Shown here piece by piece: positions 9,746 to 18,152 of a stretch of 64,000 nt of DNA. Position numbers and translations under genes: made by a program. Under the pieces are notes generated by a model. That model made no database searches. It had not been told where the DNA came from and was given only the letters and a program-made list of their open reading frames with translations. Position 1 is the stretch's first letter. Every line of letters begins with the position of its first letter. Source of the DNA: Bifidobacterium pullorum subsp. gallinarum (GTDB lineage: Bacteria > Actinomycetota > Actinomycetes > Actinomycetales > Bifidobacteriaceae); assembly GCF_000741215.1 (NCBI RefSeq), contig NZ_JGYX01000001.1, forward strand, positions 186,001 to 250,000, read 5' to 3'.

Positions 9746-9887
9746 GGGTTCTCCTTGGTTGTGTGGTTGGGTACCGCACACTGTAGCGAACCCGTGTGTT
9801 GAAACCACCCCACCGTCTTGCTATGCGGCTACGGGAGAGCCCTGACAGGCCGGTTATCTCATATGGTGAGACCGCCGGTGCGGTCCG

Positions 9888-10319
9888 TCAGCATTCGCCA
9901 TCCGTCATCCCGTCCGCGGAATCCAGTTCCTCCGGACGCACGCCCACCACCACGGGAAGCCTGCCGCCTTCGTCGAAGCAGGAGCGCTTGCCGGTGTGGC
10001 AGGCCGCGCCCACCTGGTCGACCTGCACCAGCAACGCGTCGCCGTCGCAGTCCAACGCCACCGACTTCACATACTGCACATGTCCGGAGGTATCGCCCTT
10101 GCGCCAGTATTCCTGGCGGGAACGGGACCAGAAGGTCACGCGCCCCGAAGTCAGCGTGCGGCGCAGCGCCTCGTCGTCCATATAGCCGACCATCAGCACC
10201 TCATGGGTGTCGTACTGCTGGATGACGGCCGCGACCAGCCCCTTGTCATCGTGCTTGAGCCGATCCGCGATGCGCGGATCCAATGTGACGTCGTTATCGT
10301 ACCGTTCGGTGGGATGCAT
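9888..10319 (-). CDS. hisI: phosphoribosyl-AMP cyclohydrolase HisI
   Basis: The 143-residue metalloenzyme opens the purine ring of phosphoribosyl-AMP, the third histidine step. Conserved phrases are [44 protein letters not shown] and [12 protein letters not shown]; the Asp and Cys residues form the Mg and Zn sites. Length shows it is stand-alone, consistent with a separate hisE at 4769-5032. It follows hisF by 30 bp. The 142 bp between it and trpCB contain a small hairpin just after the stop and presumably the trp promoter. Confidence 0.96.
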   Translation of the reverse strand: MHPTERYDNDVTLDPRIADRLKHDDKGLVAAVIQQYDTHEVLMVGYMDDEALRRTLTSGRVTFWSRSRQEYWRKGDTSGHVQYVKSVALDCDGDALLVQVDQVGAACHTGKRSCFDEGGRLPVVVGVRPEELDSADGMTDGEC

Positions 10320-10349
10320 CGGAAATCTCCTTGGTTCGTATCGGTTCGG

Positions 10350-11120
10350 TCAGCGGACGGTGTATCCGGCGGCCCGCAGCGCGTCCTTCACGTCGCCGAT
10401 CGTCATCTTGCCGTAGTGGAACACGGAGGCGGCCAGCACGGCGTCGGCCCCGGCCTCCACGGCCGGCGGGAAATCCTCCACTTTGCCCGCACCGCCGGAG
10501 GCGATGATCGGGATCGAGACCTCCCGGCGGACGGCACGGATCATCTCCAGGTCGAACCCGTTCTCGGTGCCGTCGGCATCCATCGAGTTGAGCAGGATCT
10601 CTCCCGCGCCCAGCTCCTCGGCCCGCTTGACCCACCAGATCGCATCGATGCCGGTGGATTTACGGCCGCCCATCGTGGTGACCTCGAAACCGGATTGCGT
10701 ATGCCGCTCCCCCCGTTCACGGCGCGCGTCCACGGACAGCACCAGCACTTGGCTGCCGAAACGGTCCGCGATACGTTCGATCAGGCCGGGGTCGTTGATC
10801 GCCGCGGTGTTGACACCCACCTTGTCGGCGCCGCACCGCAGCAGACGGTCCACATCCTCCGCGGATCGGACGCCGCCGCCCACCGTCAGCGGGATGAACA
10901 GCTCCTCGGCGGTCCGGGTGACGATGTCATACGTGGTCTGGCGGTTCGAGCTGGATGCGGTGACGTCCAGGAACGTCAGCTCGTCGGCACCCTGCCGATA
11001 GTATTCGGCCGCCAGTTCCACCGGGTCGCCGGCATCGCGCAGGTTCTCGAAATGCACGCCCTTGACCACGCGTCCAGCATCGACATCCAGGCAGGGGATG
11101 ACTCGTACGGCCAATGACAT
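10350..11120 (-). CDS. hisF: imidazole glycerol phosphate synthase, cyclase subunit HisF
   Basis: The 256-residue TIM barrel uses ammonia from HisH to form imidazole glycerol phosphate. The family start [19 protein letters not shown] contains the first catalytic Asp, and DVTASSSNR and [11 protein letters not shown] match the phosphate-binding strands. The start at 11120 gives the usual length. hisH is not in this window. It is transcribed away from the structured region after rlmN and precedes hisI. Confidence 0.97.
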   Translation of the reverse strand: MSLAVRVIPCLDVDAGRVVKGVHFENLRDAGDPVELAAEYYRQGADELTFLDVTASSSNRQTTYDIVTRTAEELFIPLTVGGGVRSAEDVDRLLRCGADKVGVNTAAINDPGLIERIADRFGSQVLVLSVDARRERGERHTQSGFEVTTMGGRKSTGIDAIWWVKRAEELGAGEILLNSMDADGTENGFDLEMIRAVRREVSIPIIASGGAGKVEDFPPAVEAGADAVLAASVFHYGKMTIGDVKDALRAAGYTVR

Positions 11121-11225
11121 CTGTTTCCTCGCTCTCTGTGTGGAACATGCCCGTGTGGGCCACGCCCGCAACCATAACTGCAGCCATGCGGCGGGATGCC
11201 CGCCGGCACACCCAAGGGTAGCCGT

Positions 11226-11299
11226 TCGGCGGCGGGACGCCGTCGCATGTTCCGTCAGGCGGAATGCGTTCCGCGGCGCCGCGTGGGTCCCGCCGCCGA
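11226..11299 (-). repeat. long inverted repeat immediately downstream of rlmN
   Basis: Perfect 13-bp arms TCGGCGGCGGGAC (11226-11238) and GTCCCGCCGCCGA (11287-11299) enclose 48 bp. That interval itself contains a smaller TTCCG/CGGAA stem. The structure starts 5 bp past the rlmN stop and has no U-tract on either strand. It may end rlmN transcription or form a structured leader for hisF-hisI, which lie downstream on the same strand. Confidence 0.55.
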
Positions 11300-11304
11300 T
11301 CGTC

Positions 11305-12504
11305 TCAGCCCCGGGACCCGGTCTCGCCGCCCGGCTGTTCCTTGGCGGCCAGCTGGCCGCAGGCGCCGTCGATGTCCTGGCCGCGGGTGTCGCGCAGGGT
11401 GGCGGTGACGCCGGCGGCGTGCAGGATCTCCAGGAACCGCTGCTCGTCCTCCGGCTTGGACGCCGTCCAGCGCGAGCCTTCGATCGGGTTCAGGGGGATC
11501 GGGTTGACATGGGCCCAGTCGTCGCCGTAGTGGTTCAGGCGCTTGGCCAGCAGCCGGGCGTGCTCGGCCTGGTCGTTGATGCCGCGCATCAGCGCGTATT
11601 CGATGCTGACGCGCCGCTTGGACGCCAGGAAGTAGTCGTGCGCGGCGTCGAGCACCTGCGTGGTGTTGAACCGTTTGTTCATCGGCACCAGCTCGTCGCG
11701 CAGCTCGTCGCTCGGGGCGTGCAGGGAGACGGCGAGCCGGACGGGGATGCCCTCCTCGGCGAGTCTGCGGATGCCGGGCACCACGCCCACCGTGGACACC
11801 GTGATGTTGCGCGCGGAGATGCCGAACCCCTCCGGAGGCATCGCGCTGATCTGCCGAACGGCGCTCAGCACGGACCTGTAGTTGCCCATCGGCTCGCCCA
11901 TGCCCATGAACACGATGTTGCTGAGCCTGCCCGGCCCGCCGGCAATGTCGCCGTCCCGCATGGCCTTGGCCGCCACACGCACCTGTTCGACGATCTCGCC
12001 GGCCGACATATTGCGGGTCAGACCGAGTTTGCCGGTGGCGCAGAACGGGCAGCCCATGCCGCAGCCGACCTGGCTGGAGATGCACAGGGTGGTGCGGTTG
12101 GGGTACCGCATGAGCACGGATTCGATCAGCGAACCGTCGAACAGACGCCACAACGTCTTGACGGTCATGCCCTCATCCGCCACCTGACGCGTGACCTCGG
12201 TGATCAGGGTCGGAAAGAACGCCGCTGCGGCCTCGTCCCGCTTGGACGCCGGAAAATCGGTGAACTCCGCGGCGTTGACATCGAAATGCCCGTAATAATG
12301 GTTGGCCAGCTGCTTGACGCGGAACTTCGGCAGCCCCAGCTCCCCCGCCCTGGCGATGCGCTCCTCGGGCGTCATATCGGCGAAATGGACCGGCGGTTTG
12401 CCTCGTCGGGCATGGTCCTTGGCCAGCACATCCCGGAACGCCCCGGTGGTGCCGCCCGGCGTGATGCCGGTTTCCGGCATGTCCTCCAACTGTGTCATAT
12501 CCAT
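11305..12504 (-). CDS. rlmN: dual-specificity rRNA/tRNA adenine-C2 methyltransferase RlmN
   Basis: This radical-SAM enzyme methylates C2 of A2503 in 23S rRNA and A37 of some tRNAs. The CxxxCxxC cluster motif is [11 protein letters not shown], and [12 protein letters not shown] and the late catalytic region with [10 protein letters not shown] are typical. From ATG 12504 it has 399 residues; another in-frame ATG lies at 12498 and an upstream one at 12552 would run through a terminator hairpin, so it is rejected. It is separated from cdsA by that terminator and is likely transcribed on its own. Confidence 0.95.
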   Translation of the reverse strand: MDMTQLEDMPETGITPGGTTGAFRDVLAKDHARRGKPPVHFADMTPEERIARAGELGLPKFRVKQLANHYYGHFDVNAAEFTDFPASKRDEAAAAFFPTLITEVTRQVADEGMTVKTLWRLFDGSLIESVLMRYPNRTTLCISSQVGCGMGCPFCATGKLGLTRNMSAGEIVEQVRVAAKAMRDGDIAGGPGRLSNIVFMGMGEPMGNYRSVLSAVRQISAMPPEGFGISARNITVSTVGVVPGIRRLAEEGIPVRLAVSLHAPSDELRDELVPMNKRFNTTQVLDAAHDYFLASKRRVSIEYALMRGINDQAEHARLLAKRLNHYGDDWAHVNPIPLNPIEGSRWTASKPEDEQRFLEILHAAGVTATLRDTRGQDIDGACGQLAAKEQPGGETGSRG

Positions 12505-12549
12505 CTGTCTCCGCTGTTGCTTGCGTATCGCTACCTTACCTATCAATAG

Positions 12550-12574
12550 CAAAAGCCCCGGAATGATCCGGGGC
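12550..12574 (-). terminator. rho-independent terminator after cdsA
   Basis: A perfect GCCCCGG/CCGGGGC stem (12555-12561 and 12568-12574) with a 6-nt loop is followed on the minus strand by TTTTGC. It separates cdsA from rlmN. Confidence 0.8.
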
Positions 12575-12597
12575 GATGCATCGGGGGGGGCAGTCTG

Positions 12598-13584
12598 CTA
12601 CAGGCCGGCCGCCCATAGCAGGATGGCGATGAACGGCGCGCTGATCAGGATCGAGTCGACGCGGTCCATCACGCCGCCGTGGCCCTTGAGCAGATGGCCC
12701 ATGTCCTTGATGCCGATATCCCGCTTGAGCATGGACGCGCACAGGTCGCCGAGGGTGCCGACCAGACCGACCATGACGCCCATGACGATCGGCACCCACC
12801 ATCGCGTGGCCCAGGTGGCGCCGTCATACGTGCAGGCGAAGACCGCGAACGCCCCGACCATGGCGAAGAGCATCGAGCCGACCAGTCCTTCGACTGATTT
12901 CTTCGGCGAGATGCGCGGCGAGAGCTTGTGCTTGCCCAGCCATGCGCCGGCGAACAGGCCGCCGGTATCGCTCAGGGCCGGCAGGAACACCAGCATGATG
13001 GCGTGGGCCACCGGATGCCCGCCGAAGGTCAGCGGGATGATCAGGCACCCGGCCAGCAGCGGGATGTACAGCACGGTGAACAGCGACACCGCCACATGGC
13101 TGAGCCTGCTGTGGTTGTGTTCCCCCCGTTCGTGGTTGAAGGAGGATTCCAGACGGGCGCCGGCATCGGTATGCGAGAGCTTGTCCGCCACGGCCAGCGA
13201 CAGGCGGTTGCCGAGGCTGAGCTTCATGGTGGCCGACAGCGCCACCAGCAGCAGCATGCCCATGATGCACAGGGCCAGCGTCATGATGTGGTGCGGCGAG
13301 TAATAGGTGGCCAGCAGCGTGGCCGCCGAGCACAGCCACAGCGTCACCACCGGGATGTGCAGGCCGGCGGTGGCGAAGTCGACGCGCAGCTCCCACAGGG
13401 CCAGCATCATGAACACCACGATCAGTACGACGAACAGGTCGATCCTGATCAGCAGGCACGCGAGGATGACCACCACCAATGCCGCGGCGGTGGCGATGGC
13501 CTGGGGCATATTGCGCCCGGTCCGTTTGTTGATCGAGGCGATGGCCTCCTCGGCTTCCTTCTCACGCTGATCGTGGTGTTCCAT
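12598..13584 (-). CDS. cdsA: phosphatidate cytidylyltransferase CdsA
   Basis: CdsA makes CDP-diacylglycerol, the substrate of the CDP-alcohol phosphotransferase at 3262-3867. The 328-residue protein is very hydrophobic with about eight membrane spans. The family signature S-x-L-K-R-x4-K-D-x-G-x2-L-x-G-H-G-G-x-x-D-R-x-D is visible in SMLKRDIGIKDMGHL and GHGGVMDRVDS near the C-terminus. It follows frr by 35 bp. The pyrH-frr-cdsA-rlmN order is common in actinobacteria. Confidence 0.96.
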   Translation of the reverse strand: MEHHDQREKEAEEAIASINKRTGRNMPQAIATAAALVVVILACLLIRIDLFVVLIVVFMMLALWELRVDFATAGLHIPVVTLWLCSAATLLATYYSPHHIMTLALCIMGMLLLVALSATMKLSLGNRLSLAVADKLSHTDAGARLESSFNHERGEHNHSRLSHVAVSLFTVLYIPLLAGCLIIPLTFGGHPVAHAIMLVFLPALSDTGGLFAGAWLGKHKLSPRISPKKSVEGLVGSMLFAMVGAFAVFACTYDGATWATRWWVPIVMGVMVGLVGTLGDLCASMLKRDIGIKDMGHLLKGHGGVMDRVDSILISAPFIAILLWAAGL

Positions 13585-13619
13585 ACCGTTCCTTCTCCGA
13601 CGTTCCCGTGTCAGGAGGA

Positions 13620-14174
13620 TCAGACCTCCATGATCTCCCTCTGCTTGCCTTCCAGCAGCGCGTCGATCTCGTCGGAAACCTGCTTGGTGACCTTGTCAAG
13701 CTCCTTGAGCAGACGATCGCCCTCGTCCTCGCCCATCTCGCCGTCCTTGACGGCCTTGTCGATGCCTTCCTTGGTCTTGCGGCGGATGTTGCGCACCGCC
13801 ACCTTGCCGTCCTCGGCCTTGGTCTTGGCGAGCTTGACGTATTCCTTGCGGCGATCCTCGGTCAGCTCCGGCAGCGTGACGCGGATCACGTTGCCGTCAC
13901 GGTTGGGGCTGACGCCCAGATCCGAATCGCGGATGGCCTTCTCCACGGCGGCGGCCTGCGACTTGTCGAACGGGGTCACGGCCAGCGTGCGCGGTTCGGG
14001 CACGCCGATGGAGGCCACGGCCTTCAGCGGCGTCGGGCTGCCGTAGTAGTCGACGGTGATGCCGTTGAGCAGCGCCGGGTTCGCGCGGCCGGTGCGGATG
14101 CCCGCGAAGTTCTCCTTGGTGGCCTCGACGGACTTCTTCATCTGTTCCTTGGCCTGATCGATAACGGTTGCCAT
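13620..14174 (-). CDS. frr: ribosome recycling factor
   Basis: The 184-residue protein splits post-termination ribosomes together with EF-G and IF3. Typical phrases are GIRTGRANPALLNG, VDYYGSPTPLKAVASI and the C-terminal MGEDEGDRLLKELDKVT. Start at 14174 after a GGAG ribosome site. It begins 56 bp past the pyrH stop, the widespread pyrH-frr arrangement, and precedes cdsA. Confidence 0.98.
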   Translation of the reverse strand: MATVIDQAKEQMKKSVEATKENFAGIRTGRANPALLNGITVDYYGSPTPLKAVASIGVPEPRTLAVTPFDKSQAAAVEKAIRDSDLGVSPNRDGNVIRVTLPELTEDRRKEYVKLAKTKAEDGKVAVRNIRRKTKEGIDKAVKDGEMGEDEGDRLLKELDKVTKQVSDEIDALLEGKQREIMEV

Positions 14175-14230
14175 AGTGTTCTCCTTCGATATGAATGGGA
14201 AATCTTCGTTGAATGCTGAATCGTCCGCGC

Positions 14231-14977
14231 TCACTCGACGACGGTGGATTCCGCCGTGGACACCAGCGTGCCGATCTCCTCGCCGAGGAGGGCGCGGGTG
14301 ACGTTGCCGGCGCCTTCGAGACCGAACACCCGGATGCGCTTCTTGTTGTCACGCGCCATCGACAGGGCCGAGGCGTCCATGACGGCCAGATTGTCGACCA
14401 GCGCGCGGTTGTAGCTCAGCGTGGCGAAACGCTTGGCGTTCGGGTCCTTACGCGGATCCGCGGTGTACACGCCGTCGACGCCGTTCTTACCCATCACCAC
14501 TTCATCGCAGTGGATCTCCAGCGAACGCTGGATGGACACGGTGTCGGTGGAGAAATACGGCATGCCGGCGCCGGCGCCGAAGATCACTACACGGCCCTTC
14601 TCCAGATGGCGGATGGCCTTGAGCGGGATATACGGCTCGGCCACCTGGCCCATCGTGATGGCGGTCTGCACGCGCGTGGCCTGGCCCTCCTGCTCGAGGA
14701 AATCCTGCAGGGCCAGGCAGTTCATCACCGTGCCCAGCATGCCCATGTAATCGCCGCGGGAACGGTCGATGCCGGCCTGCTGCAGTTCGGCGCCGCGGAA
14801 GAAGTTGCCGCCGCCGACCACGATCGCCACCTGCACACCCTGCTGCACCGCGGGAACGATCTCCTCGGCGATGCGGCGCACCACCGATGTGTCGATGCCC
14901 ACCGCGCCGCCGCCGAAAGCCTCGCCGGAAAGTTTGAGAAGCACCCTACGGGGTTTATCGCTGACGTCTCCTGTCAT
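14231..14977 (-). CDS. pyrH: UMP kinase PyrH
   Basis: The 248-residue amino-acid-kinase-fold enzyme phosphorylates UMP to UDP. Conserved regions are [35 protein letters not shown] and [14 protein letters not shown] candidate promoter (TTGCGG, 17 bp, TAACTT) sits between the start and the PH-domain gene, so pyrH probably begins a pyrH-frr-cdsA transcript ended by the hairpin at 12550-12574. Confidence 0.98.
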   Translation of the reverse strand: MTGDVSDKPRRVLLKLSGEAFGGGAVGIDTSVVRRIAEEIVPAVQQGVQVAIVVGGGNFFRGAELQQAGIDRSRGDYMGMLGTVMNCLALQDFLEQEGQATRVQTAITMGQVAEPYIPLKAIRHLEKGRVVIFGAGAGMPYFSTDTVSIQRSLEIHCDEVVMGKNGVDGVYTADPRKDPNAKRFATLSYNRALVDNLAVMDASALSMARDNKKRIRVFGLEGAGNVTRALLGEEIGTLVSTAESTVVE

Positions 14978-15061
14978 CGGGTATCCTTTCTTGGATTCCG
15001 TCGGAAGTTACCGTTATCCCAGCCTATCCGCAAAACGCGACACGTGGGATACCGACACCCG

Positions 15062-15511
15062 TCAGGCCATATCGCCTTCGAAATCGCCGTCCATGCCGCC
15101 GAACCCACCATCGAATCCGGACTGGGCGCCGTCGAAGGAGTCGCCCCCGATGAACTCGCGGGTGGTCATGCCGTTCATCCGGCGGGAGTCGTCCACGGCC
15201 CCCTGCATGATCTCGCGCACGCCGAACCCGTCGATGATGTTGATCAGCTTGACCACGCCGTCGCCGGAGGAGCTGTCATGGGTATTCAGCACCAGCGTGG
15301 ACATGCCGAACAGCCGCTGCAGGAACGTGCGCTCGACCGAGATGTCGACGATGCGGAACAGCTTGATCAGGTTGAACTTCTGGTTGAGCACGCCGGTTTT
15401 GATCGACAGCTCCTGGTCGGTCAACGTGTAGACCGTGAACGTGAACGGGGTGCGGCACCAGTTGCGCTTGCGCTGGTTCCACAGGACATTGCCGCTCGCC
15501 ACCTTGGCCAT
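15062..15511 (-). CDS. PH-domain (bPH_2/DUF304-like) protein
   Basis: The 149-residue soluble protein begins MAKVASGNVLWNQRKRNW and contains the bacterial PH-like run TVYTLTDQELSIKTGVLNQ, then a Gly/Asp/Phe-rich C-terminal tail (GGDSFDGAQSGFDGGFGG). The start at 15511 was chosen because the longer frame reads through the tsf terminator. It has no membrane segment. Bacterial PH proteins of this kind have no assigned enzyme activity. It lies alone between the tsf terminator and pyrH. Confidence 0.75.
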   Translation of the reverse strand: MAKVASGNVLWNQRKRNWCRTPFTFTVYTLTDQELSIKTGVLNQKFNLIKLFRIVDISVERTFLQRLFGMSTLVLNTHDSSSGDGVVKLINIIDGFGVREIMQGAVDDSRRMNGMTTREFIGGDSFDGAQSGFDGGFGGMDGDFEGDMA

Positions 15512-15595
15512 GGTCGGATCCTTTCTGATCGGGCACGTATCTCCAAAATCCAGCATACTGCGCCGGTGATCGGAACCACGCACACCGGGCAAACG

Positions 15596-15629
15596 AAAAG
15601 GGTCCGTGCCCATACCGGACACGGACCCC
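15596..15629 (-). terminator. terminator after rpsB-tsf
   Basis: GGGTCCGTG (15600-15608) pairs perfectly with CACGGACCC (15620-15628). On the minus strand the stem is followed by CTTTTCG. It lies 30 bp past the tsf stop. Confidence 0.85.
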
Positions 15630-15658
15630 GATGCGTATCAGCGTGTCAGCCTACCGGC

Positions 15659-16510
15659 TCACGCCTCTTCGCCCTTGCCGACCTCGACGCGGGCGAATGC
15701 CAGCGCCTGGCCGCCGACCTCCTTGAACAGGTCGCCGACGGACTTGGACGGATCCTTGACGAACGCCTGCTCGAGCAGGACGTTCTCCTTGTAGAAGGCG
15801 TTGAGACGGCCCTCGACGATCTTCGGCACGATCTTCTCCGGCTTGCCCTCGGCCAGAGACTTCTCGGTGGCCACGCGGCGCTCGGACTCCACGACCTCGG
15901 CCGGGACATCCTCACGGGTGAGCCACTGGGCGCCCATGGCGGAGATCTGCAGGGCGGCCTCGTGGGCCACGGCGGCGCCGGCCTCGTCGGTGGCGATCAT
16001 GGCCACGATGCTCGGCGGCATCTCGACGGACTTCTTGTGGGCGTAGATCTCCACGTGCGGGCCGGTGATCTTGGCGAACTGGCCGACCTTGACGTGCTCG
16101 CCGAACAGGGCGGCGGCCTCCTCGACGGCCTCCTTGACGGTGCCGTTCTCGGCGGCGCCCGCCAGCAGGGCCTCGGCGGAATCGGCATCGGCCTTGACGG
16201 CGTAGCCGAGCACCGTGTCGGCGAACTCCACGAACTTCGGGGTCTTGGCCACGAAGTCGGTCTCGGAGTTCAGCTCGACCGCGTAACCGGTCTGGCCGTT
16301 CGCGGACTCGACGACGGTGGAGGCGATGGTGCCTTCCTGAGCCTTGCGGCCCTCGCGCTTGCCGGCGGCCTGGATGCCCTTGGCGCGGATGATCTCCTTG
16401 GCGCGAGCGACGTCGCCGTCGGCCTCGGTCAGGGCCTTCTTGACGTCCATCATGCCGGCGCCGGTCTCTTCACGCACCTGCTTGATCAGAGCTGCAGTGA
16501 TTGCTGCCAT
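15659..16510 (-). CDS. tsf: elongation factor Ts
   Basis: EF-Ts regenerates GTP-ready EF-Tu. The 283-residue protein has the UBA-like N-terminus ITAALIKQVREETGAGMMDV followed by KKALTEADGDVA and the core TDFVAKTPKFVEFADTVL. Start at 16510 after a GGAG site. It is co-oriented with rpsB with a 72-bp intergenic hairpin between them and ends at a strong terminator. Confidence 0.98.
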   Translation of the reverse strand: MAAITAALIKQVREETGAGMMDVKKALTEADGDVARAKEIIRAKGIQAAGKREGRKAQEGTIASTVVESANGQTGYAVELNSETDFVAKTPKFVEFADTVLGYAVKADADSAEALLAGAAENGTVKEAVEEAAALFGEHVKVGQFAKITGPHVEIYAHKKSVEMPPSIVAMIATDEAGAAVAHEAALQISAMGAQWLTREDVPAEVVESERRVATEKSLAEGKPEKIVPKIVEGRLNAFYKENVLLEQAFVKDPSKSVGDLFKEVGGQALAFARVEVGKGEEA

Positions 16511-16545
16511 TGGTTTGTCTCCTCTAAAACTGTTCGATTCACTCC

Positions 16546-16573
16546 ACGATGGGAGGCTGGCACCTCCCATCGT
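16546..16573 (-). promoter_or_regulatory. rpsB-tsf intergenic hairpin
   Basis: ACGATGGGAGG (16546-16556) and CCTCCCATCGT (16563-16573) form a perfect 11-bp stem with a 6-nt loop between rpsB and tsf. There is no U-tract, so partial attenuation or an RNA-processing site setting the S2:EF-Ts ratio is more likely than full termination. Confidence 0.6.
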
Positions 16574-16582
16574 AAGGGAAAC

Positions 16583-17404
16583 TCACTCGGCCTTGGTCTC
16601 TTCGCCCTGAGCGTCAGCGGCGGGGGCCTCGGCGGTGTTCTCCTGAGCCAGGAGCTCCTTCTCCCACTCGGCCATCGGCTGCTCGGACTCGCCTTCGGCC
16701 TTGGTGGCCTTGCCGGAACGCTCGAGCAGACCGTCGGCCACGGCGTCGGCCATCAGGCTGGTCAGCAGCTCGATGCCGCGGATGGCGTCATCGTTGGCCG
16801 GGATCGGGTACTCGACGGCTTCCGGATCGGTGTTGGTGTCGACGATCGCGATGACCGGGATGCCCAGCTTGTGGGCTTCCTCGACGGCCAGCGACTCCTT
16901 GTTGATGTCGACGACGAACATGGCGGACGGCGTGCGGTTCATGTTGCGGATACCGCCCAACTGCTTGGCGAGCTTGTCCTTCTCGCGCTCGAGCAGCAGC
17001 AGCTCCTTCTTGGTCAGACCGGAGCCGCGCACGTCGCTGAAGTCCATCTCCTCAAGTTCCTTGAGGCGGGCGACACGCTTGGACACGGTCTGGAAGTTGG
17101 TCAGCATACCGCCGAGCCAGCGCTCGGAGACATACGGCATGTTCACGCGGGTCGCCTGCTTGGCCACGGCCTCCTGCGCCTGCTTCTTGGTGCCGACGAA
17201 CAGCACGGTGCCGTTGTGAGCGACGGTCTGCTTGATGAAATCGTACGCAGTGTCGATCATGTCGAGCGACTTGAACAGGTTGATGATATGGATGCCGTTG
17301 CGCTGGGTGAGGATGTACTGCTTCATCTTCGGGTTCCAGCGGCGGGTCTGATGGCCGAAGTGCAGGCCGGCCTTGAGCATTTCGCTCATCGTGATCTGAG
17401 CCAT
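16583..17404 (-). CDS. rpsB: 30S ribosomal protein S2
   Basis: The 273-residue protein opens [20 protein letters not shown] and carries [22 protein letters not shown] and the C-terminal DANTDPE-type phrase [18 protein letters not shown]. The C-terminus has the extra acidic tail common in actinobacteria. Start 17404 matches the family; an in-frame upward extension runs into the leader. A 227-bp leader with hairpins separates it from def. It is followed by tsf. Confidence 0.98.
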   Translation of the reverse strand: MAQITMSEMLKAGLHFGHQTRRWNPKMKQYILTQRNGIHIINLFKSLDMIDTAYDFIKQTVAHNGTVLFVGTKKQAQEAVAKQATRVNMPYVSERWLGGMLTNFQTVSKRVARLKELEEMDFSDVRGSGLTKKELLLLEREKDKLAKQLGGIRNMNRTPSAMFVVDINKESLAVEEAHKLGIPVIAIVDTNTDPEAVEYPIPANDDAIRGIELLTSLMADAVADGLLERSGKATKAEGESEQPMAEWEKELLAQENTAEAPAADAQGEETKAE

Positions 17405-17600
17405 GATATGACTACCTTTCATTGTCGGTTCTTGCCTGGCCATGCGCACCTGCGTGCAATCCCCGAGGGGACCGACCGACACAGGCCGTCGCGGACATGG
17501 CGCGAATTGGTGTGCGCCGGTAGACGATATTGGGTGGCTCGTCCCGCCTGCGACCGCGGGACTCGCCGGATGGCGCACGAGGCTCGATAATAACACAACG
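17405..17600 (-). promoter_or_regulatory. rpsB leader/promoter region with hairpins
   Basis: This stretch has no credible gene. It contains a GTCCCGC/GCGGGAC stem (17541-17547 and 17556-17562) and a CCCC/GGGG stem-loop nearer rpsB. A structured ribosomal-protein leader is plausible, but I recognise no named leader family. Confidence 0.35.
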
Positions 17601-17625
17601 CCCCGCCATCCGATGGATGGCGGGG
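17601..17625 (-). terminator. hairpin after def
   Basis: CCCCGCCATCC and GGATGGCGGGG form an 11-bp stem with a 3-nt loop, 7 bp past the def stop. A weak U-rich run (GTTGTGTTATT) follows on the minus strand. Confidence 0.65.
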
Positions 17626-17631
17626 TCGCGC

Positions 17632-18114
17632 TTAACGGCTGCCGCGCATCATGCGCAAGGCCTTGCGGCGCTCCTCCTTCTCCAGCCGGTCGATATAGAC
17701 GTGTCCGTCCAGATGATCGCATTCATGCTGGAGCATGCGCCCCATGATACCGGTGCCTTCCAGCACGACGGTCTTGCCGTCCAGGTCGATGCCGCGGACA
17801 CGGGCGTAGTCGGCCCGCTTGGTGCCGTACCACAGACCGGGCAGCGACAGGCACCCCTCATCGCCGTATTGTTCCCCGCGGGTCTCCTCAAGCACCGGGT
17901 TGAGCACATACCCGATCTTGCCATCGATGTTGTAGGAGAAGGCGCGCAGGTTCACACCGATCTGGTTGGCCGACAGGCCCGCCCTGCCGGGGTTGTCCAC
18001 CGTGTCCAGCAGATCCTGCACCAGACGGCGCACAGCCGGTGTGATCGTCCCGATCGGATCGCACGGCGTGCGCAGGACGGGATCGGGTACCACGCGAATC
18101 TCACGAATCGCCAC
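17632..18114 (-). CDS. def: peptide deformylase
   Basis: The 160-residue metalloenzyme removes the formyl group from nascent proteins. The three motifs are GLSANQIGV (GxGLAAxQ variant), EGCLSLPG with the metal Cys, and QHECDHLDG with HExxH. The first motif has Ser in place of the usual second Ala, as in a number of actinobacterial enzymes. It is encoded just downstream of a FadD gene (38 bp) and before rpsB, separated by a hairpin. Confidence 0.96.
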   Translation of the reverse strand: MAIREIRVVPDPVLRTPCDPIGTITPAVRRLVQDLLDTVDNPGRAGLSANQIGVNLRAFSYNIDGKIGYVLNPVLEETRGEQYGDEGCLSLPGLWYGTKRADYARVRGIDLDGKTVVLEGTGIMGRMLQHECDHLDGHVYIDRLEKEERRKALRMMRGSR

Positions 18115-18152
18115 GATATTCCTCTTTTCTGCATTGACCGGTATGCCCGGTG

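Noticed and set aside
7640..9802. 720-codon open frame on the plus strand
   Set aside because: It is the antisense of trpCB with no recognisable domain or ribosome site.
11121..11215. Histidine attenuator leader peptide before hisF
   Set aside because: The short frame upstream has only scattered His codons and reads into hisF in another frame.
14213..17590. 1125-codon open frame on the plus strand
   Set aside because: It lies opposite pyrH, tsf and rpsB, all certain genes, and is His/Gly/Leu-rich as expected from the antisense of GC-biased codons.
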